From Buxus sempervirens (Eukaryota > Streptophyta > Magnoliopsida > Buxales > Buxaceae): a stretch of 64,000 nucleotides of DNA. The notes beneath the pieces were generated by a model. That model was not told where the DNA came from and did no database searches. It worked only from the letters and a program-made list of their open reading frames with translations. Positions 58,380 to 64,000 of the stretch are shown here, in pieces. The stretch's first letter is position 1; each line of letters starts with the position of its first letter. The DNA lies in the NCBI GenBank assembly GCA_947561395.2, contig OX387187.1:19883829-19947828 (forward strand). The letters run 5' to 3'. The translations under genes were made by a program, and so were the position numbers.

Positions 58380-58565
58380 TGTCATTGGGTCCTTCGCTCT
58401 GTTCTTCTGGTGTTCCTATCCTTTGCCTTCTCGTCGGGTCTGGTCTTTTGGTGTTCTGGTGATCTTTCTTCTCGTTGGGTTGTGTGTGGTCTTCTGGTGT
58501 TCTTAACCTTTGTCTTCTCGTCTGGTTCTGTGTGTTCTTCTGGTGTTTTTTATCCCCCCTTCTAG
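58380..58565 (+). repeat. LINE-3 leader tandem repeat, about 60-bp units
   Basis: Three degenerate units containing TTCTGGTGTTC, CCTTTGCCTTCTCGTCGGG and GTGTGTTCTTC. Strong T/G/C bias and lack of A on this strand. The antisense ORFs over this region are by-products of the bias. Confidence 0.75.
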
Positions 58566-58711
58566 TTCGGTTGTTTGTGTTTTGGGGTTTCTGAATCGTA
58601 CACTGTTTAGGGTGCTCTTGTCGTCCTTTATTTGGTGATTTCCTTCTCTTCTTTTCTATTGTCATCTTTTTTGCTCTAGGCTCCAGTGGGTGACGACTCC
58701 TCCTTTCCATT

Positions 58712-60160
58712 ATGGAAGATATTACATCTAAGATGAGGGTTCTTACCATTCCTTCTCGCTCTGAGGAGGTCTTTACGGTTTCTGATGAGATAAGAACGAG
58801 ATTATCCTCTAAATGGCGCTACTCCATACTGTTACAGACGTTAAATGCATCCATTACAGTTGCTACTCTTCGAAGGTTTTTGGAACGAGCCTGGCGTCTG
58901 TCACGAGAAACCCACATATCGTCCATATCTTCTATGAGTTTTTTAATTGTATTACCTTCAAAGGAAAGCCTAGACTGGGTTTTGGAGAATAGACCTTGGT
59001 TTGTTAACAATAACATGACACTTCTTGAGCATGTGCAGGACCTGGCTCAGGTGGATGACTACAAGATAGGATCCATGGTGGTTTGGACACAACTCAAGAA
59101 CCTTCCAAGAGAATTCATGGATGGAGAGGTTATCTCCTCACTAGTATCCAAGTTTGGACTTCTTCTTAATGTAGAGATGTCGGATTCTACTCAGATTTCT
59201 GATGTAGCTATCCGATGGGAGCTGCCTCTCAACCAACCTCTCCCAGCGGGTATTTACGTGGAATCTTTGAATGGTAATAAGATTTGGGTGCTATTTGCTT
59301 ACGAAGGTCTGCCGGAATTATGTTATCTCTGCGGCCTGTTAGGACATGATCTACACTCATGTCCACAAGTATTATCTGCTGAGGGTATATGTTTGTTGAA
59401 TCCTTCTTCTGCTTCACTATATTCGTCCGCTAACAAAGTTCCATGCAGGAGAAGAAAACTTAGTTCTTTGCAGCAAAAGGTTACAAATCCTGCCGAGTCA
59501 ACTCGGCTAGAACCAGCAGATTCATTGTTGCAGAAGTTGGATGGCACTACTAATCCTTTGGGCTCGGTCCAGCCCATAGATTCTCTTGGGTCAGCTTCGG
59601 AGATACATGCAGAGCATTTACCAATGAGCCTGGTCCCACGTTCTGAAGTGGGCGACTCAGTCCATTCTTGTAATTTGGATTCTTCTTCAGGGACCTCTAG
59701 TGTTTGGACTCCAGCTAAGGGCTTTTGTGTTAGTGTTGTAAAGCCCACTTGGTCTGAAGATCGACCTAATGAAGAGAATGGACCTGGATTCCTGGCCAAC
59801 CCAATTGCCAAGTCCAACCCTCTTACCATGTCAACTGATAGATCTACGTTTAATGTCAAACTGTCCGGCCCATTACCAATGACACAAGAATCTGATTGTT
59901 TCAAGGTCTTTCTTAGTACTGATCGTTCACCACATCTTAAATTGTCTGATATCAGGAAAAGATTACCGAAGATCAGACCCTCATGTAAAAAATCCCAACC
60001 TGTTCATTTGGCACCCATGTCTTCTAACAAAAACTTGGAGGAGTCATCCCCCTCGGAACCTGGAGCAATGCAACCTCATAGTAAAAAAAGGAAATTACCT
60101 CCGTCCTTATCTATCTCTGATTCAACTCCATCTCATTCTACTGCTTTTACTCCTCCATGA
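58712..60160 (+). CDS. LINE-3 ORF1 protein (DUF4283, CCHC zinc knuckle), 482 aa
   Basis: Intact from ATG 58712 to TGA 60160. Residues about 30-175 are a DUF4283-type domain (LRRFLERAWRL, SFLIVLPSKESLDWVLENRP, WTQLKNLPREFMDGEVISSL). A zinc knuckle follows at residues 204-217, CYLCGLLGHDLHSC, with Cys204, Cys207, His212 and Cys217 in the CX2CX4HX4C spacing. The rest is a Ser/Pro-rich, poorly ordered tail with a basic patch KKRKLPP near the end, possibly a nuclear signal. The presumed role is binding LINE RNA and helping reverse transcription. The ORF2 start lies within its stop codon. Confidence 0.93.
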   Translation: MEDITSKMRVLTIPSRSEEVFTVSDEIRTRLSSKWRYSILLQTLNASITVATLRRFLERAWRLSRETHISSISSMSFLIVLPSKESLDWVLENRPWFVNNNMTLLEHVQDLAQVDDYKIGSMVVWTQLKNLPREFMDGEVISSLVSKFGLLLNVEMSDSTQISDVAIRWELPLNQPLPAGIYVESLNGNKIWVLFAYEGLPELCYLCGLLGHDLHSCPQVLSAEGICLLNPSSASLYSSANKVPCRRRKLSSLQQKVTNPAESTRLEPADSLLQKLDGTTNPLGSVQPIDSLGSASEIHAEHLPMSLVPRSEVGDSVHSCNLDSSSGTSSVWTPAKGFCVSVVKPTWSEDRPNEENGPGFLANPIAKSNPLTMSTDRSTFNVKLSGPLPMTQESDCFKVFLSTDRSPHLKLSDIRKRLPKIRPSCKKSQPVHLAPMSSNKNLEESSPSEPGAMQPHSKKRKLPPSLSISDSTPSHSTAFTPP

Positions 60161-63100
60161 AACTCTTATTCTGGAATTGCCGAGGTTTGGGGAGGCCTCG
60201 TACCCAACAGCATCTTGATGAGCAATTAAAATACCACTCCCCAGATTTGGTTTTGCTGTCTGAAACCTTGGCTTCTGAGAGAACCCTCAATAGGGTTGCA
60301 AGGAGATCAGGCCTGCCTAAATCGTTTATTCAACCGGCTTCGGCTCGCAGGGAAGGTTTCCTTATTCTTTGGTCAAATAATATTTCTATTTCGATAAGCT
60401 TCAATACAGAGTGGTTAATTGAGATGATTATGGACTATACTGACAAAACATGCCAGGTCATTTTCCTACATGCTAGTTCCCATGTGACTATTCAACAGAG
60501 GCAATGGGAGATAGTGGAAAAAATTGTTTCAGGATACCATGGCCCATCTCTACTAATTGGAGATTTTAATGCTATGCTATCTGAGTCAGAAAAACGAGGA
60601 GGGGCTCCGATCAATAAGAAGCAATCTGATGCTTTAGCCCAGTTAATTCAAAACTGTAATTTATGCTAACTTCCTATTAAGGGTCCACAATTCACATGGA
60701 CCAATGGGCAACACGGCTTCAACCGTATATCTGAAAAGCTGGATCGAGGTTTTGTATCTGAAAATTTTTTTGATCTCTTTCCTAATCCCCTCTTATGTTC
60801 GCAGGCTATTATTGGGTCAGATCACTGCACAATGATTCTAGATCTTCTACATTCTGATAAAACCAAAGGAAGGCCATTTCGTTTTGAAGCTCTGTGGCTA
60901 GAAGAGCCGTCCTACCAAGACTTTGTTCTAAAGGCGTGGAGTCAATCGGCCTCAGAGCCTTGCATAATTAAGCGTTTGCACAAGTTAGCAGGATATTTAA
61001 AGGCCTGGAACAGAAAAGAGGTGGGGAATATACATGAACGGCTTCAGCAGATTAAATCCAACCTCATTACTGTACAGGAGTCTTTGTCGCTCTCTGGTGA
61101 TTGGAAGTTAATGATGCAAGAGCAAGAGCTACAGAGAGATTATTCAAGATTGTTGAGGCAGCAGGAAATTTTCTGGTTCCAGAAATCTCGGGTCAAATGG
61201 CTGATGGCAGGGGATCTTAATACTCGGTTTTTTCACAAGACCACTCTAATCCGACGAAGGCGGAACTATATTCATTCTCTTCGAACCACTGATAATATTG
61301 AGCTAACTGATCATGATCAGATTGAATCTCATATTTTATCTTATTTTGATTCTCTTTATCGGCCTTCAATCGGAGCAAGTGACATTCAACTTCCGGGGCT
61401 AATTCAATCCTGCATTACAGATACTCAGAATGAGGCTTTGACACAGGTTCCCTCTTCAGATGAAATCTGGGATGTTGTTAAAAAGTTTTCCCCCTATAAA
61501 GCCCCAGGCCCTGATGGTTTCCCTGCTATTTTTTATCAATTGTCATGGGATGTCGTTGGTTCTGCTGTAATTAATACGGTGCAGGATTTCTTCCTCCATG
61601 GGATTTTACCTCAGGATATGAATCATACCCATATAGTGCTAATACCGAAGGTTCCACACCCTAGGTCGTTGAATCAATTCCGACCCATTAGTCTTTGCAA
61701 CGTCGTTTATAAGATTATATCAAAGATTTTAGTGCAAAGATTGAGGCCTCTGCTTCCTGCAATAATTGATCCCACACAAGCAGCCTTTGTCCCTGGACGA
61801 AGTATTAGGGACAATATCTTGATTCACCATGAAATTGTTCATTTCTTTCATAAGTTCAAAAAACCCCGTAGTAGATCAAAGACAAAAAAGAATGATCGGG
61901 GGTTCTATGCCTTGAAATTGGATTTTTCCAAGGCATATGATAAGGTGAGTTGGGATTTCTTGAGAAGAGTATTATCTGCATATGGATTTAATGAAAGGAT
62001 AACAAACTTAATTTTGACATGTGTGCAAACCCCCACTTATAGCATCCTCTTCAATGGTGAGCCCGTCGGTAAGATACACCCTGGCAGAGGTCTAAGACAG
62101 GGGGATCCTCTATCCCCCTATTTGTTCATATTGTGCCAACAGGTCCTCAGTCTTGCTGTTGAACGTTATGAGTTGGATGGTCGTTTTACTGGTGTCAAAA
62201 TCACTAGGCGGAGCCCTGCAATCTCTCATCTTATGTTTGCCGATGACATTGTCTTATATGGCCATGCTAATACCAGGGAAGCGCATGCCATGGTAAGGCT
62301 TTTACATAAGTACTGTTTAGAATCTGGTCAGGAATTGAATTGCTCAAAGTCTTGCATCCAGTTTAGCAGGAATACTAGTCATCAAATGAGAGCTCATATC
62401 AGGCACACCTTTAACATAGCCTCAAATGAAAAGGTTGATCGATATCTTGGCCTTCCAGTGCTCTTCAAAAGGCCATCACCCAAGGATTGTAGACTATTGA
62501 TTTCTAAGGTGGAAGAAAGGCTGTCAAACTGGAAAGCTCTACTGCTATCACAAATGGGCCGAGCCACTTTAATTCAGTCGGTGATTTCTGCTATCCCAAT
62601 CCATTACATGCAATGTTTTTCTCTTCCTTCATCTACTCTTGACAGGTTGGACCAGATAGCAAGGATGTTCTTTTGGAAGAAGGGATCGGATCAACAGTCA
62701 GTTCCTACGATATGCTGGAACAGGATAACCTTACCGGTGCGCAAAGGCGGTCTCAACTTGAAAAGAGCTGATTTTTTTAATAAAGCTTTATTAATGAAGT
62801 CTGCATGGCAGCTTCATTCCTTTATTTCGACCCCTTGGACATCTTTGATGAAATCATTATATTTTCCAGATTGCTCTTTTGTTGAAGCTGACGTCAAGAG
62901 AAAACATTCATTCATTTGGAAGCAAATTCACCGATTAAAGGATTTTATTCAGCAAGGATCAACCTGGCAAATTGCAAATGGTGAGCGTGTCGATTTGTAT
63001 CAAGACCCCTGGCTTAACGGTGGGGAATTTCTTCCATTGCCTACTTCTGGAAATAGCAGTCACCAGCTGTCTCGAATTCTCTCTACACCTATTAGTCCTT

Positions 63101-64000
63101 TTCTTACCCAAGATAAGCCGATATGGCGTTCTACTTCCAATGGGAGGTTCACGGTGGCTTCTGCTTACCGCCTTTTAAGTTCATGGGGTTCTCAATGTGA
63201 TGACACCTTCTGGCTCCAAGTTTGGCATCTTAAATGCCCCGCAAGGATAAGACTGTTCTTGTGGAAGTGCCTACTAGGAGCTTTGCCAACTTCTAAACTG
63301 TTGTCGGAGCGGTTGCCAAACATCTCCAGTTATTGTAGCTTCTGCAACAATACGGATGAATCGATTGAACATATTTGGCTTCATTGCCCGTTCTCAAGAG
63401 CTGTGTGGATTGCTACTATTGGGGGAACTCTCCAGACATCAGGTCCATCCTTTTCATTTAATCTATGGTTCCGTCATGTTGCTAATCAAGTCTCTCATGT
63501 TCGATCTTTATCACCTGCAATGGTTTTAACTAATGTATCTATATTTGGATGGGTTATCTGGTCTCATCGGAACAAAATACGTTTTGAGAATGGCTCCCCT
63601 GATGTTTACCAGGTAATTAGACATTTCAAAGCTCTAAGTTCAGAAGTAGTATTGCCTATGGAAGCAAATCAGAAGAAGGCGAGGCCAAGAGTACAAGTGA
63701 ATGTCTGCTGGATTTGTCCCCCACAACCATTTGTTAAACTAAATTTTGATGGCTCTTATAGAAGTGCGACCGGTAAGGCTGGTGTTGGGGTTGTTGCAAG
63801 AGGATGGGATGGGACTTTTCTTGCTGCCATAGCAATGGAATGCTCGGCTGTATCCTCACTTCAGGCAGAGGCAATGGCTTCTGTTGAAGCTATTCGTTTG
63901 GCAATCTCGCATGGGTACTCACATATCATCTTAGAAGGGGATTCGATGGTGCTAACTAAGCTATTGAAAGAATCCAAAGGAGGCCGCTTAGATGAATTGA
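60157..64000 (+). CDS. LINE-3 ORF2 protein (endonuclease, RT, RNase H), one in-frame stop, partial at window edge
   Basis: ATG 60157 overlaps the ORF1 stop (ATGA). The frame stays open for about 1281 codons to the window edge, except for TAA at codon 171 (60667-60669). AP-type endonuclease: NCRGLG at residue 6, LIGDFNAML (Asp136), GSDHC near 222. Reverse transcriptase: APGPDGF at 449, QFRPISLCN near 508, LDFSKAYDKVSWDF (Asp589), GRGLRQGDPLSP near 645, FADD at 694-697. zf-RVT around 1000-1080 with CSFCNN and HIWLHC. RNase H: NFDGS (Asp1198), LQAEAM (Glu1238), EGDSM (Asp1262); the last catalytic His-Asp part is beyond the edge. All core catalytic residues in view are kept. Listed as CDS because it is open otherwise; strictly, the TAA makes it a recent pseudogene or a sequence error. 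Confidence 0.92.

Larger units (their letters stand above)
58143..64000 (+). mobile_element. LINE-3, L1-type element, nearly intact, runs off the window
   Basis: A 5' leader of about 570 bp, ORF1, then ORF2 overlapping by ATGA and open to the window edge apart from one stop. The 5' limit near 58143 is an estimate, since the TSD needs the 3' end. Its proteins differ clearly from LINE-1 and LINE-2, so it is a separate family. Confidence 0.9.

Noticed and set aside
58195..58749. Antisense ORF of 184 codons rich in Arg, Lys, Thr and Pro
   Set aside because: Antisense of the repeat-rich LINE-3 leader; the base bias removes stops by chance.
1..64000. tRNA or rRNA genes
   Set aside because: No cloverleaf-like or rRNA-like sequence was recognised by eye on either strand; a dedicated scan was not possible.

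Overview
This 64-kb window is AT-rich nuclear DNA from a flowering plant. It holds nested Ty3/gypsy and Ty1/copia LTR retrotransposons, L1-type LINEs with plant-style ORF1 (DUF4283 plus CCHC) and an RNase H-tailed ORF2, a hAT-type MITE and a long-TIR MITE. No complete host gene, tRNA or rRNA was recognised. The only host-gene candidates are a possible first exon (53085-53321), its partial copy near 57.7 kb, a 54-codon ORF (57978-58142) and a doubtful ankyrin-like scrap (52278-52493).

Layout. 1-158: 3' tip of an LTR that entered a Tekay/Del-type chromovirus. 159-7145: 3' part of that chromovirus (integrase, chromodomain, 3' LTR), with its LTR split by a solo LTR (2069-4618, TSD AAATT). 7146-8969: remainder of a Tat/Ogre-type LTR on the minus strand. 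10386-14676: 5' part of a decayed LINE (LINE-1) split by a Tat-type solo LTR (11486-13874, TSD CATAG). 14677-18530: minus-strand copia-1. 18531-19333: Tat LTR fragment. 19334-22100: minus-strand copia-2. 22101-33118: truncated minus-strand Tekay-like LTR, split by a complete young non-autonomous element (22694-31212, TSD ACAAC). 33119-51332: plus-strand copia-3, hit by four independent insertions: a solo LTR (TSD GAATC), LINE-2 (13-bp TSD), a minus-strand solo LTR (TSD CCTGC) that itself contains a hAT MITE (TSD TGATTAGG), and another solo LTR (TSD AGTAG). 51333-58142: low-copy-looking DNA with the candidate exon, inverted and direct repeats, a solo LTR (53885-55532) and a long-TIR MITE. 58143-64000: LINE-3, close to intact, running off the right edge.

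How the parts work together. These are amplification systems, not a metabolic locus. The element at 22694-31212 has no protein gene but keeps LTRs, an initiator-Met primer site, a polypurine tract and a scrap of chromodomain coding sequence, so it probably depends on Tekay-type proteins encoded elsewhere. Six solo LTRs against one complete element indicate strong LTR-LTR recombination. Several unrelated Tekay-like LTRs share one architecture: TATA box, donor-like GTAAGT, a GC-rich palindromic block, a private minisatellite, a conserved CTACTTACTGGGAT-like box, a pyrimidine tract ending in TTTTCAG, and a terminal GGGGCGTTACA. The Tat-type LTRs instead carry arrays of a private palindrome on both sides of their TATA box. 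These shared LTR layouts are the least expected signals in the window.
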